In this document: positions 1 to 6,670 of the stretch, piece after piece
Position numbering within the stretch: position 1 is the first letter of the stretch
Layout: each line of letters opens with the position of its first letter
IMG/VR virus record: IMGVR_UViG_3300042934_000441
Span: 1 to 31,294 of that record
Source: a virus
Reading direction: 5' to 3' (one strand)
DNA length: 31,294 nt
Program-made: the position numbers and the translations under genes
Notes under the pieces: generated by a model
What the model saw: only the letters and a program-made list of their open reading frames with translations
What the model was told of the DNA's origin: nothing
The model's database searches: none

Positions 1-191
1 CTGTACAGATCATAGCCACCCAACGGTAAACGTGTAGTGGCTTCACGCCGCTTGATTCTGCGCAGACGGAGTTCCCGATAACCCAAGACAAGTACCACCA
101 CCAACAAACCTAATCCCACCATCAGGATCAGGTCATCAAAACTATTAACCGCATCGTTTACAACCGGGTCGGTTGTAGTGATCGTTTCCAT
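1..191 (-). CDS. Small single-pass membrane protein, partial at C-terminus
   Basis: I translated this by hand; it is open at the left window edge. It gives 63 complete codons beginning METITTTDPVVNDAV. Residues 20-38 or so form one hydrophobic helix (LILMVGLGLLVVVLVLG), followed directly by a basic stretch (RELRLRRIKRRE). By the positive-inside rule the short acidic N-terminus would lie outside and the basic C-terminal part in the cytoplasm. The ATG follows the upstream stop codon by 3 nt (TAA-CCC-ATG) with a modest GGGA Shine-Dalgarno (SD), so it is probably translationally coupled. No family was recognised. A holin- or spanin-like role is possible for any small phage membrane protein, but nothing here specifically supports it. 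Confidence 0.7.
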   Translation of the reverse strand, partial: METITTTDPVVNDAVNSFDDLILMVGLGLLVVVLVLGYRELRLRRIKRREATTRLPLGGYDLY

Positions 192-194
192 GGG

Positions 195-596
195 TTATTC
201 CCGCTTAGGCAATTTGGCGAGCACTGCTGGCGACAGTAAGCCTGAGAAATAAGAAGCGTACATGCTGATAAGATCTGCAGATGACAAAGGAAACTTCGTC
301 AGCTCCACCGCCAGATCCAACCAAATTGCGTTGTCTTTCATGTACGGGTATTCACAGATAAACACCGAATCAACCAATGGTGAAAACGTCAAGCATGCGC
401 CCACCATGTCACACACCCGCTGATTAACGAACGGGATCTCCAAGACCTGCGTATCAATTAAGATGTCGCTTGCCGTGAAGTGGAAACGCAAACACACAGG
501 GGTGTAGTGGGTATCAAGAGTGTTGAGTGGATTCACCAACATCTCTGACGGCGCCAACATTAAGTCCTGCATCTGCGTGTAAATAAATTTGCTCAT
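195..596 (-). CDS. Conserved phage protein of unknown function (133 aa)
   Basis: This is a 133-residue protein with no family I recognise. It is soluble-looking, with hydrophobic beta-type segments (PVCLRFHFTASDILI; SPLVDSVFICEY) and a helical C-terminus ending in a basic KLPKRE tail. No signal peptide or membrane helix is evident. The start codon shares one base with the stop of the upstream gene (TAATG), and an AAAAGGG SD lies inside that gene's 3' end. It is therefore co-translated with the DUF488-like protein and followed 3 nt later by a small membrane protein. The whole group reads as one minus-strand unit. Confidence 0.75.
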   Translation of the reverse strand: MSKFIYTQMQDLMLAPSEMLVNPLNTLDTHYTPVCLRFHFTASDILIDTQVLEIPFVNQRVCDMVGACLTFSPLVDSVFICEYPYMKDNAIWLDLAVELTKFPLSSADLISMYASYFSGLLSPAVLAKLPKRE

Positions 597-985
597 TAGG
601 CAGCCCTTTTCAGTTCCCCATGATAGACAAAAGGGATATTGTACTTAACACAAATGTTACGAAAAATATCCACAAGTAAAAGACGGTGACAAAAATCCCC
701 CGCCCCACAATAACACGCCAAAGCCACACGCTCATGTTGGCGACAAAAGTTGATGAACCATTCCGGATCAGTTGACCAACGCCCTCTCATAAGGTTTAAG
801 TAGATTTGCTGGTACCCAGAGGCGTTAATGCAGCCACTTTTGTAATTCCCTAATAACTCACCCGTCGGTGCTAGCCAACGGATGTTGTTATGAATTAAAC
901 CAGAGGCGTAAGTGGTATCCACTAATGGGATGTCCAGTTGTTTAGCCAATCGCCACTGACCTAACTGTATTGTCCATATTTCCAT
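596..985 (-). CDS. DUF488-like protein
   Basis: At 129 residues this matches the pattern of short phage and bacterial DUF488 proteins. The N-terminal strand MEIWTIQLGQW opens the fold. The diagnostic C-terminal motif VALACYCGAGDFCHR (about residues 87-101) holds the conserved CxC...FCHR signature, normally followed by a helix, as here. The middle contains an NxxxSGC loop. DUF488 members have no well-settled biochemistry; the Cys/His cluster suggests a nucleotide- or metal-related activity, which is inference. A GGAGG SD sits at a good distance from the ATG. The gene is upstream of, and overlaps by one base (TAATG), a 133-residue unknown. It is likely an accessory early-type function rather than a virion protein. 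Confidence 0.75.
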   Translation of the reverse strand: MEIWTIQLGQWRLAKQLDIPLVDTTYASGLIHNNIRWLAPTGELLGNYKSGCINASGYQQIYLNLMRGRWSTDPEWFINFCRQHERVALACYCGAGDFCHRLLLVDIFRNICVKYNIPFVYHGELKRAA

Positions 986-1000
986 CCCCGCCTCCTTTAC

Positions 1001-1195
1001 CTACAAGTTAATCACGATGTGGGTTTTATCCCACAGTATTTTCACCGCGTCTCTTCCCGCCACTGTAGAACCCAGCAACGCAATCAATCCAATGCCGATC
1101 ATGAACAGCACAAACAGCACGACCAACATTTGAATGACGGGGTCCACACCCGGCCTGCCGCACTGAGAACAGCTTTGACGTCTAAGCAGTCTCAT
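1001..1195 (-). CDS. Small CxxC-containing membrane protein (64 aa)
   Basis: The chosen start gives 64 residues beginning MRLLRRQSCSQCGRP. A longer reading frame goes back to 1288, but only the ATG at 1195 has an SD (AGGAAG, about 6 nt away); the longer version would overlap the preceding gene by about 100 nt instead of 14. The N-terminus is basic and carries a CSQC pair like half a zinc knuckle. A hydrophobic helix follows at about residues 22-44 (QMLVVLFVLFMIGIGLIALL), then a short C-terminal tail (GRDAVKILWDKTHIVINL). The basic side is N-terminal, so the N-terminus is probably cytoplasmic, opposite to the membrane protein at the left edge. Function unknown. Confidence 0.72.
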   Translation of the reverse strand: MRLLRRQSCSQCGRPGVDPVIQMLVVLFVLFMIGIGLIALLGSTVAGRDAVKILWDKTHIVINL

Positions 1196-1835
1196 GGGTT
1201 TCTTCCTGTATCTCAACATCGGGTTGCTGGGCTTCAATGAACACTGGTTCAATGAGTTTGACGAGCGCTGCAACGGTCTGCATGGCAAAGGTGTTGATCA
1301 ACGGAATCTCATCGTCGTTATGCACCACATCCGCATCCTGGATATGGCGATTAAATACACAGTGTGTGGTAACACTAGGAAACCGGCTGGTTTTCTGTGC
1401 AATGGTTCTCAGACGCGCATTGATCTGACCTTGCACTGTCCCTGCTGGTAACTTCAACTCTTCCAGCGCTGGGGTGTAACCGTAGGCCTGGCCCCAGGTA
1501 TAGTTGTTCAGCTGAAGGGTAGTGCGCAAATGGGTGATCACCATTTCATGGTAGCCAGTGCACCCGTACACCAGATTCTGAATACTGATGATATCATTCA
1601 GGATGTACTGTGCGACCGCGGTCGGTGCAAAGCCATAACGCCAGCCTTCAATGATTGTACTGGCGCGCATCTGTTCATAGACAACACCATAAAGCTCTTT
1701 GTGCACTTTCTCAATGAGACCGTAAAAGGCTTCTTTATAGTTCTTTGCCTGGATGGTGTTGTTTCTGATTTCGCCGTTGTGCTGCTCAGTGATCTTGGGA
1801 GCGTAAATATCAAAATCGGGATTGATCGTTAACAT
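1182..1835 (-). CDS. Unknown protein, tandem paralogue A (217 aa)
   Basis: A 217-residue soluble protein with no recognised family. Its central part clearly resembles the neighbouring upstream protein. Both carry WGQAYGYTP followed by (A/S)LEE and a helix with IN near its middle, and both carry a preceding block of the form IIxGxxxGxxPxAVAxYxL. The two genes are therefore an old tandem duplication. The C-terminus is acidic (PDVEIQEETHETA). The ATG lies 3 nt after the stop of the upstream paralogue (TAA-CCC-ATG) with an AGGAG SD, giving tight coupling. The 3' end overlaps the next gene by 14 nt. A role in host takeover is plausible given the small, dispensable-looking neighbours, but this is inference. 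Confidence 0.78.
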   Translation of the reverse strand: MLTINPDFDIYAPKITEQHNGEIRNNTIQAKNYKEAFYGLIEKVHKELYGVVYEQMRASTIIEGWRYGFAPTAVAQYILNDIISIQNLVYGCTGYHEMVITHLRTTLQLNNYTWGQAYGYTPALEELKLPAGTVQGQINARLRTIAQKTSRFPSVTTHCVFNRHIQDADVVHNDDEIPLINTFAMQTVAALVKLIEPVFIEAQQPDVEIQEETHETA

Positions 1836-1838
1836 GGG

Positions 1839-2438
1839 TTACTCCTGAACCAGAAAATAGTCACGACGGGAAGTGAGAGCGACAAGCACCAACGTGCGGT
1901 ATTCTTTCAGCTTGTCAATTTTGTCAAACTTTGACACCGAACCACAGTCGCTGGCGTAAGTACCAAAGCGGACATAGTTTTCTGCACCCATTTCGTTAGC
2001 GATGTCAACGGAACGGTTGTTGATTTCCAGCTGCACATCGATGGCGTCACGGGTGCGTTCTTCTAATGACGGCGTGTAACCATACGCCTGACCCCAATGG
2101 AATTTGTCGTAGCCCATCAGAGAATACATGGTGCCGTTCAGTAACTGCTTGGCCAGTTCATTTCCCCGGTTGCTACCATCATTACTGCCAATGAAAGCAA
2201 AACCGGTTCCCAGGTATTCATGGGTGATCAGGTAATCAGCCACCGCCATCGGATCATAACCACGGTGATAACCACCAATGATGTCTTTGATGCTGAGATC
2301 GATGTTTTTGATCAGGTCATCGAAATATGCAGTCAGGTTATTTACCGCAATCCGATAAGCTTCCTCACCGTTGGGAACGGTCTGCAGTAATTCGACGGCA
2401 AAGAGCTCTTCACGTTTAAAGAACTGAACGGTTGTCAT
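1839..2438 (-). CDS. Unknown protein, tandem paralogue B (199 aa)
   Basis: This 199-residue paralogue sits directly upstream of its relative. I chose the ATG at 2438 (MTTVQFFKREE) over one 30 nt further upstream, because AAGGAT lies 5 nt before it and the extra residues would read through a terminator T-tract. The shared signature is IIGGYHRGYDPMAVADYL then WGQAYGYTPSLEE. Compared with paralogue A there are two local differences: a Gly/Asn-rich insertion (FIGSNDGSNRGNE) and a different, basic C-terminus (LTSRRDYFLVQE). It is the first gene after a terminator, so either a promoter lies in the very short leader or transcription reads through. Confidence 0.78.
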   Translation of the reverse strand: MTTVQFFKREELFAVELLQTVPNGEEAYRIAVNNLTAYFDDLIKNIDLSIKDIIGGYHRGYDPMAVADYLITHEYLGTGFAFIGSNDGSNRGNELAKQLLNGTMYSLMGYDKFHWGQAYGYTPSLEERTRDAIDVQLEINNRSVDIANEMGAENYVRFGTYASDCGSVSKFDKIDKLKEYRTLVLVALTSRRDYFLVQE

Positions 2439-2452
2439 GGAGTTATCCTTAC

Positions 2453-2478
2453 AAAAAAAGAAGGTCACCGCAGTGACC
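2453..2478 (-). terminator. Rho-independent terminator, minus strand
   Basis: On the minus strand a perfect 6-bp stem GGTCAC / GTGACC with a 4-nt loop is followed by TTC and a run of seven T. It lies just past the stop of the 223-residue gene and just before the SD of paralogue B, so it separates or attenuates the two units. Confidence 0.8.
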
Positions 2479-2487
2479 CTCTGGGAG

Positions 2488-3159
2488 TTATGCCGCTAAG
2501 CCTTTGACGGCAGCAGCAGCTTTGTTGGCCATGATCTCAACAACCTTTTTGTAGGTCGTTCCCAATGCATGGTCGCGGTGAGTCAAACGGTTATGTCCGT
2601 CAATATTAAAGGTCCAAACCGTTGAATCGAACTTAAACCGATCTTGCTCAATACGCCAAACACGACTGCCGGTGATGTTCTTATTCGGCGTCATGATAGC
2701 TGCACGGTACTGGTTTTCAATACCGTTCACCAAACGTGCCTGATACATCGCTTCAGCCACACCCACGTAATCGCTAATGGTGTCCGTATTGGATTCATCA
2801 CACGTGCCCAGCAGGTTATCGAAGATTGCTGAGATCAACCGTGAGGTAGACTCGTGCGCATACGGACTGCCTTGTGTGTAGATTGTCGCGCCGTAGTTAG
2901 AGCGATGGTTGAACAACTTATCACCACCGGCAACCGGGCGGTACGCACCGCGCATGCTCCAGTCACGGATGATAACGTTCTCACCCAACTTTCGTTGGTT
3001 ACGTCCAATCCACACGTCATACGTGGTATTGGTGCTGTCTTCTTCAAGACGCAATAAACGCGCCCCAATACGGTATTCGGGTAATTCAATTTCCAACATC
3101 TTCACGTACTGGATGCCGTCGTGTTCTTGGTGCTCAACTTTTACAGTAATCTGTTGCAT
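2488..3159 (-). CDS. Unknown protein (223 aa)
   Basis: A 223-residue protein starting MQQITVKVEHQEHD. The open frame continues to 3195 with two more in-frame Met codons. Only the ATG at 3159 has an SD at proper distance (AAGGA, about 9 nt); the one at 3168 would touch it. The N-terminal third is strand-rich, including YVKMLEIELPEYRIGARLLRLEE. The C-terminus is Ala/Lys-rich (MANKAAAAVKGLAA). There is no membrane segment and I recognise no family. It is flanked by terminators on both sides, so it is probably a single-gene transcription unit. Confidence 0.75.
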   Translation of the reverse strand: MQQITVKVEHQEHDGIQYVKMLEIELPEYRIGARLLRLEEDSTNTTYDVWIGRNQRKLGENVIIRDWSMRGAYRPVAGGDKLFNHRSNYGATIYTQGSPYAHESTSRLISAIFDNLLGTCDESNTDTISDYVGVAEAMYQARLVNGIENQYRAAIMTPNKNITGSRVWRIEQDRFKFDSTVWTFNIDGHNRLTHRDHALGTTYKKVVEIMANKAAAAVKGLAA

Positions 3160-3206
3160 GGTAATCATCCTTTTATTTATGGCACTTTTGGCCATGGGAC
3201 GGTTAT

Positions 3207-3232
3207 AAAAAAGAAGGAGCCGAAGCCCCTTC
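3207..3232 (-). terminator. Rho-independent terminator with UUCG loop, minus strand
   Basis: Minus-strand stem GAAGGGGC / GCTCCTTC (8 bp including one G-U pair) is closed by the extra-stable C(TTCG)G tetraloop and followed directly by TTTTTT. It ends the 360-residue gene about 12 nt after its stop codon. Confidence 0.88.
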
Positions 3233-3243
3233 CAGGTTAGTGA

Positions 3244-4326
3244 TTAAAACTGTTTACCAGTACACGGGTCGTAATGATGACCACCGATCGGGTAACCTTG
3301 GTTAAGTTGCGGCTGGAAATGCATCTGCTGGGTAGTAGATGCTGGATCCATGTGCGGCATACCGTTGGCGGCATCCGTTGCAGGGTGACCGGTAGGTATT
3401 CCTGGGTTACCAAACTGCATTGGACTAAGTGGCGAACTACCCGCACCAAACATCGGAAAATTCATCCCGCCCATCATTGGTTGCTGAGGCTGTTTTGCAG
3501 CCATCGCTTCAGACTCTTCAATAAAGAGGTTAATGAATGCCGGAGAGAAGCCAGCGCGGTCAAACGCCAATACATGCTGAACCAGATGCTGATTGGTAAT
3601 GACTTTATCGCCGTAGTGGTATTCTGTTTCCTGTGCTTGGAACTGCGTCGTCATGTACGCGTACTGACCGGTGCGCACCTGTTCGAAAGTTCTGACGAGA
3701 TGTTCATCAGCTTTGAACAGCCGAGACTGACGAAGCGACGCGCCCAACTCCATGTTCATCAGAGTTTGCTTAACAGTGATGGTGTTATCGAGCACTTTCC
3801 AGATGCGATTATAATCACAGCAATGTGCACGACAATGCGTTTTCACTTCACCGTTTGCACGGTACAACCCTTTTGACAACATCCACTCAGCCATTTTAAC
3901 ACGATCATCAATAACGATGTGCGCCAGGTTAGGTGCGCCAGGTGGTGTCAGCAGTTGACGAAATACTTGCTGGACCACTGCATGTTCTGCATTGGCTTCG
4001 GTGTTGCCTTCCATACCCAGGATGTTAATGCCGAGACGTGGTCGTTCAGCCGTACCAAATGCTGTTCCTAAAACTGATAACCCAATACCGATGCTTAAGA
4101 ACGGTGTGTCTTCACCCAGCGGGTAGAAGCTTGCCACCCATTCACCGTGCAATGTGTTTTCATCGCAGTCCTGGCCGTAGATGACTGGCTTTTCGTCATA
4201 CTCTTCCGAGACCAGCTCAACAACCATCTTAGACGCATCATCGAACTCTGCTTTGTATTGCGTGCAGATGAAGTTCTTTTCGTTGACTGGGGATTTGATC
4301 AGGGACGTAGTTAAGTTAAGGCTCAT
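3244..4326 (-). CDS. Unknown protein with prion-like C-terminal tail (360 aa)
   Basis: A 360-residue protein in two parts. Residues 1 to about 275 look folded. They contain a Cys/His cluster near residues 164-170 (HCRAHCC) that could bind metal, and alternating strands and helices. Residues from about 278 to the end are low complexity, rich in Gln, Met, Pro, Gly and His (for example KQPQQPMMGGMNFPMFGAG and later TTQQMHFQPQLNQGY), with almost no charge. That is the composition of disordered, self-associating segments. I do not recognise the family. The gene has its own terminator and is preceded by an unusually long, highly foldable leader whose last helix can cover the SD (AGGA, 9 nt from ATG). 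This suggests regulated translation. Confidence 0.78.
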   Translation of the reverse strand: MSLNLTTSLIKSPVNEKNFICTQYKAEFDDASKMVVELVSEEYDEKPVIYGQDCDENTLHGEWVASFYPLGEDTPFLSIGIGLSVLGTAFGTAERPRLGINILGMEGNTEANAEHAVVQQVFRQLLTPPGAPNLAHIVIDDRVKMAEWMLSKGLYRANGEVKTHCRAHCCDYNRIWKVLDNTITVKQTLMNMELGASLRQSRLFKADEHLVRTFEQVRTGQYAYMTTQFQAQETEYHYGDKVITNQHLVQHVLAFDRAGFSPAFINLFIEESEAMAAKQPQQPMMGGMNFPMFGAGSSPLSPMQFGNPGIPTGHPATDAANGMPHMDPASTTQQMHFQPQLNQGYPIGGHHYDPCTGKQF

Positions 4327-4548
4327 GTTTCAGTTTCCTATCTATTGGCATTCTTTCTGAATGCAAGGTTTTGAAACTGTCGCGAAATACGACAGTAGAT
4401 AAGAGCCGGTTTCCGGACCAGCCCTTAGATTACTGTCTATTTTTGGAATGTCTTGCAGGACACAGTCCGAGTTGACCCAAGCGGGTTAAATGGAATTGTG
4501 TTTGGCTGAGCGGGTGTCTAGGCCGCTCAGTGTGTTACAGGGTAGAAC
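4327..4548 (-). promoter_or_regulatory. Structured non-coding leader RNA upstream of the 360-aa gene
   Basis: There is no gene in these 222 nt, but several perfect inverted repeats are present. In forward coordinates they are: 4506-4513 with 4523-4530 (8 bp, CTGAGCGG); 4391-4397 with 4431-4437 (7 bp, GACAGTA); 4377-4382 with 4390-4395 (6 bp, CTGTCG); 4331-4337 with 4373-4379 (7 bp, CAGTTTC); 4348-4353 with 4359-4364 (6 bp, GCATTC). The second and third share bases 4391-4395, and the third and fourth share 4377-4379, so they are mutually exclusive. The fourth pairs with the SD region of the 360-residue gene and encloses the fifth as an inner hairpin. The pattern fits a switch, thermometer or protein-binding leader; no known riboswitch class was recognised. 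Confidence 0.6.
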
Positions 4549-4998
4549 TTACTTCGCACCACCGGTCAGGAGGTCGTCAGCCATTGCACGAACGTGCTTC
4601 ACGGCCGCAGCGAGTTCGCCACGGTTCGTACCAGCGGCGTTGGCCGTGTAGGAGCTGATGACATGACCGTTGATGGTCTGTTTGCCGTGCTGGTATTCAC
4701 GCACGATATCGGTGGCAATGGTGTCCGAACCCACTGACAGCGAGGTAGAGATTTGAGACAGCGCGGTGTTGTTCTGCATCACTGGCAGACCGAGTTCACC
4801 GAGTGCCACTGCCTGTGCAGCCATGACTGCGCTGTCGTGGCTCTGGAACTGTTTGCGCTGATCGATAGTCAGACCTTCTGGCAGATTCTTCTCATACCAG
4901 TCCGGTGCGGTCACAGCCACGCCGTTGTCGCCCATGGTCATTGCTGCTTTCAGGGAGTCAGCCAGAGTACGAGTGGTGGCTTTGATTTCTTTTGACAT
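4549..4998 (-). CDS. Unknown small protein, candidate early-expressed (149 aa)
   Basis: A 149-residue protein starting MSKEIKATTRTLADSLKAA. The in-frame ATG 9 nt further upstream touches the SD, so the start at 4998 (AGGA, 8 nt) is preferred. The sequence is Ala/Thr/Ser/Gly-rich with long amphipathic helices at both ends (for example RGELAAAVKHVRAMADDLL) and no membrane helix or cysteine. I recognise no family. A TATATTAC-type promoter element and a 14-bp palindrome lie 45-75 nt upstream. Both flanks are non-coding, so it appears to have its own promoter. That promoter resembles those used by virion RNA polymerase early in phiKZ infection, so it may be made early and in quantity. This is inference from the promoter match. 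Confidence 0.8.
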   Translation of the reverse strand: MSKEIKATTRTLADSLKAAMTMGDNGVAVTAPDWYEKNLPEGLTIDQRKQFQSHDSAVMAAQAVALGELGLPVMQNNTALSQISTSLSVGSDTIATDIVREYQHGKQTINGHVISSYTANAAGTNRGELAAAVKHVRAMADDLLTGGAK

Positions 4999-5042
4999 GT
5001 CGAACATCCTTCTGATGGGGTATGTGGTTTATATGTAAAGTG

Positions 5043-5056
5043 TTCTCTGCAGAGAA
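5043..5056. promoter_or_regulatory. 14-bp perfect palindrome
   Basis: TTCTCTGCAGAGAA is a perfect dyad about 10 bp downstream of the TATATTAC-like element and 45 bp upstream of the 149-residue gene. It could be an operator or a 5' mRNA hairpin (5-bp stem, TGCA loop). Confidence 0.45.
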
Positions 5057-5057
5057 T

Positions 5058-5085
5058 ACACTAGAGTAATATAGGGTTCAAAAAT
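5058..5085 (-). promoter_or_regulatory. Candidate early promoter (TATATTAC class), minus strand
   Basis: Read on the minus strand, an AT-rich stretch (GATTTTTGAA) is followed by CTATATTACTCTAGTGTA. phiKZ early promoters, read by the injected virion RNA polymerase, are known to contain an AT-rich element plus TATATTAC. The same arrangement recurs near 28017 in this window. The upstream AT-rich part also forms a 7-bp inverted repeat (GTTCAAA / TTTGAAC, 5076-5093) right after the stop of the 55-residue gene, which could serve as a weak terminator. Confidence 0.6.
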
Positions 5086-5093
5086 CTTTGAAC

Positions 5094-5261
5094 TCACTCG
5101 CCTGTAATAGGCCAGGTGCTCTGCAACTTCTCTGCAGCGTACGCCATGGCTTTGGCGTGCAGCATCTTAGCATCAAGACCGCTGTAACGGTTATCAACGA
5201 TAAAGGTTTCGTATGCGCTGTTAAAGACATCTAACATTGCTTCCGGAGATGGGCCACCCAT
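5094..5261 (-). CDS. Small unknown protein (55 aa), overlooked short gene
   Basis: I translated this by hand: 55 residues starting MGGPSPEAMLDVFNSAYE and ending STWPITGE before TGA. Its ATG shares one base with the stop of the upstream 175-residue gene (TAATG), the same coupling seen at two other junctions here. The sequence is a believable small helical protein (YSGLDAKMLHAKAMAYAAEKLQ) with no membrane segment. Without it there would be a 260-base gap in an otherwise packed region. Support is the coupled start, intact frame and amino acid composition; there is no homology evidence. Confidence 0.7.
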   Translation of the reverse strand: MGGPSPEAMLDVFNSAYETFIVDNRYSGLDAKMLHAKAMAYAAEKLQSTWPITGE

Positions 5262-5788
5262 TACACTGCTCCTTCTGATTCAGACAACGCCAACTCACCG
5301 TGGGATGCATTCATTGCCACCTGATGCGCCAGCAGAACCATCATCTTCTGGTAACGTGCCTTGTTAGGTCGAGCATAACGACCACTGGTCAGTAGCGCGT
5401 TATTCAGCTCCAGCAGGTTAAGTGACGGGAAGTACACGATGTTGATGAAGTTCAGGATATGGTGAATAGTCACCTCATCGCGGGTCAACGTATAGATCAG
5501 CTGACTGCGAAACGCGAGACCCACCTGAATCGGGGTGTGATTAAACAACGGCCACAATACCACGCTATCCGAATCCTTCCCCAGCACGTATTCATTTACC
5601 CGTGCCAAGAACCCACCGATGATTTCACCCCGGGCATCTTTGTCTTTGGTTTCAGCTAGACGTGGAACCACGTTTTGGTATTCTTCGATAACGCGCATTG
5701 CGATGTCGCAGTAGCGAGGGAGAAAGGATTCAAGTTCCTTCATCGCCAGAAACGCACGAGCGACACTGTGCGGTGCATTAATAATCAT
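5261..5788 (-). CDS. Unknown helical protein (175 aa)
   Basis: A 175-residue protein starting MIINAPHSVARAFLAMKELE. The frame extends to an ATG at 5806, but AGGA lies 7 nt before the ATG at 5788, which is therefore the likely start. It is mostly helical with no membrane segment or clear motif. The middle has hydrophobic stretches such as ILNFINIVYFPSLNLLELNNALL. I recognise no family. It is the first gene after the terminator behind the prohead protease gene, and it is coupled to the 55-residue gene through TAATG. It is thus probably the head of a two-gene unit. Confidence 0.75.
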   Translation of the reverse strand: MIINAPHSVARAFLAMKELESFLPRYCDIAMRVIEEYQNVVPRLAETKDKDARGEIIGGFLARVNEYVLGKDSDSVVLWPLFNHTPIQVGLAFRSQLIYTLTRDEVTIHHILNFINIVYFPSLNLLELNNALLTSGRYARPNKARYQKMMVLLAHQVAMNASHGELALSESEGAV

Positions 5789-5860
5789 GATCACTTCCTG
5801 GTTCATTATTAGACATAAGAGTGGGGTAGTTGGTACGATAATACACAGGCCGGCATAAGA

Positions 5861-5878
5861 GGCAGGGTTTCCCCTGCC
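5861..5878 (-). terminator. Hairpin terminator after prohead protease gene
   Basis: Minus-strand stem GGCAGGG / CCCTGCC (7 bp) with a GAAA tetraloop lies 10 nt past the protease stop codon. Outer bases CATA/TATG can extend it. The following sequence is only moderately T-rich (TCTTATG), so efficiency may be partial. The outer CCGGCATAAGAG sequence is repeated at the terminator near 25811. Confidence 0.65.
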
Positions 5879-5887
5879 CCGTATGTG

Positions 5888-6670
5888 TTACCAACGCAGT
5901 GAGGTCGGACGCAGAATCGGTGAGTTGTCACCGGCTTCGTAATCGTTCATCATGATCTGCAGTGCCGTGGTGTCATTGAAATTAGACTCCAGGCCGTAAC
6001 CCTGACCGCCAGCATTCTGACTGGTGATGATCTCGTTACGGATAACGGCAGGATCGAACTGGTAGTCACCAAACGACTCCAGACCCGGGGAATGATACTT
6101 GGTGGCATTACGCACACCTGGCTCAGGCACCCAGTCCCACGTCACCAGCTCGTATACGTCTTTCTTCCACGCCATACCCATCATGGTATCGAGTGTCAGT
6201 GAACGCACAGAGAAGCAGGTGTCTTCGCTGGAGTTTTCCAGTGACGCTAACAGCTTGTCACCGATCGGACCACCCACAGGTTTGATTTCACCCAGCACCG
6301 CTACCATCTGCTCATTGCGGTGAGACTTGAAGTTGTTGAAATCAAGTTCTACACTGCGGAGGTGCAACGCCCAGTTACTCATGTCGAGGTAACGCAGACG
6401 GGAGAAGTACTGCTGTTGTGACATCCCCGGTTGAATCTTCGGATGGTCTTGTTCACCACGCAGGTGACCGCGTTCAATACGACGCATGAACGAGGAGGAC
6501 TTTAAGAAGATCTCTTCCAGGTATTTGTTGAACGGGTAGTAGTTACCGGATTCGTTATGGATGTTAAAGCCACCCAATACCACGGTCCAGTAACCATCCC
6601 CGCTCGGCTTTAGCGTGCCGGCTTTATTTGTGCCACGTAACGTCTGGCACGAAAACGTAATGTTCGACAT
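5888..6670 (-). CDS. Prohead (morphogenetic) protease, phiKZ gp175 / T4 gp21 type
   Basis: This 260-residue serine protease is expected to act inside the prohead, cleaving scaffold, inner-head and other packaged proteins before DNA filling. The opening strand VVLGGFNIHNESGNYYPF leads into a helix and RGEQDHP, where His76 is the likely catalytic histidine. Ser154 in CFSVRS is the likely nucleophile; the same His-then-Ser layout, about 55-80 residues apart, is seen in herpesvirus-fold prohead proteases such as T4 gp21. In phiKZ the enzyme (gp175) lies near the virion RNA polymerase genes gp178/gp180, and the spacing here is similar. The ATG has an AAGGA SD; the gene is 12 nt downstream of a 239-residue virion-type gene and ends in a hairpin. 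The third catalytic residue was not identified. Confidence 0.85.
   Translation of the reverse strand: MSNITFSCQTLRGTNKAGTLKPSGDGYWTVVLGGFNIHNESGNYYPFNKYLEEIFLKSSSFMRRIERGHLRGEQDHPKIQPGMSQQQYFSRLRYLDMSNWALHLRSVELDFNNFKSHRNEQMVAVLGEIKPVGGPIGDKLLASLENSSEDTCFSVRSLTLDTMMGMAWKKDVYELVTWDWVPEPGVRNATKYHSPGLESFGDYQFDPAVIRNEIITSQNAGGQGYGLESNFNDTTALQIMMNDYEAGDNSPILRPTSLRW

Noticed and set aside
1001-1288. A longer 95-residue version of the small membrane protein
   Set aside because: It would overlap the upstream gene by over 100 nt with no SD; the ATG at 1195 has AGGAAG at the right distance.
3274-3876. 200-codon plus-strand frame opposite the 360-residue gene
   Set aside because: Arg/His/Cys-rich composition, no SD, and the minus-strand gene has a terminator and SD.
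4506-4530. Hairpin CTGAGCGG/CCGCTCAG as terminator of the 149-residue gene
   Set aside because: No T-tract follows on either strand, so I treat it as part of the structured leader, though pausing or RNase processing is possible.
4327-4548. A tRNA or known riboswitch in the leader
   Set aside because: No T-loop consensus, no acceptor stem of 7 bp closing a cloverleaf, and no match to a riboswitch core that I know.
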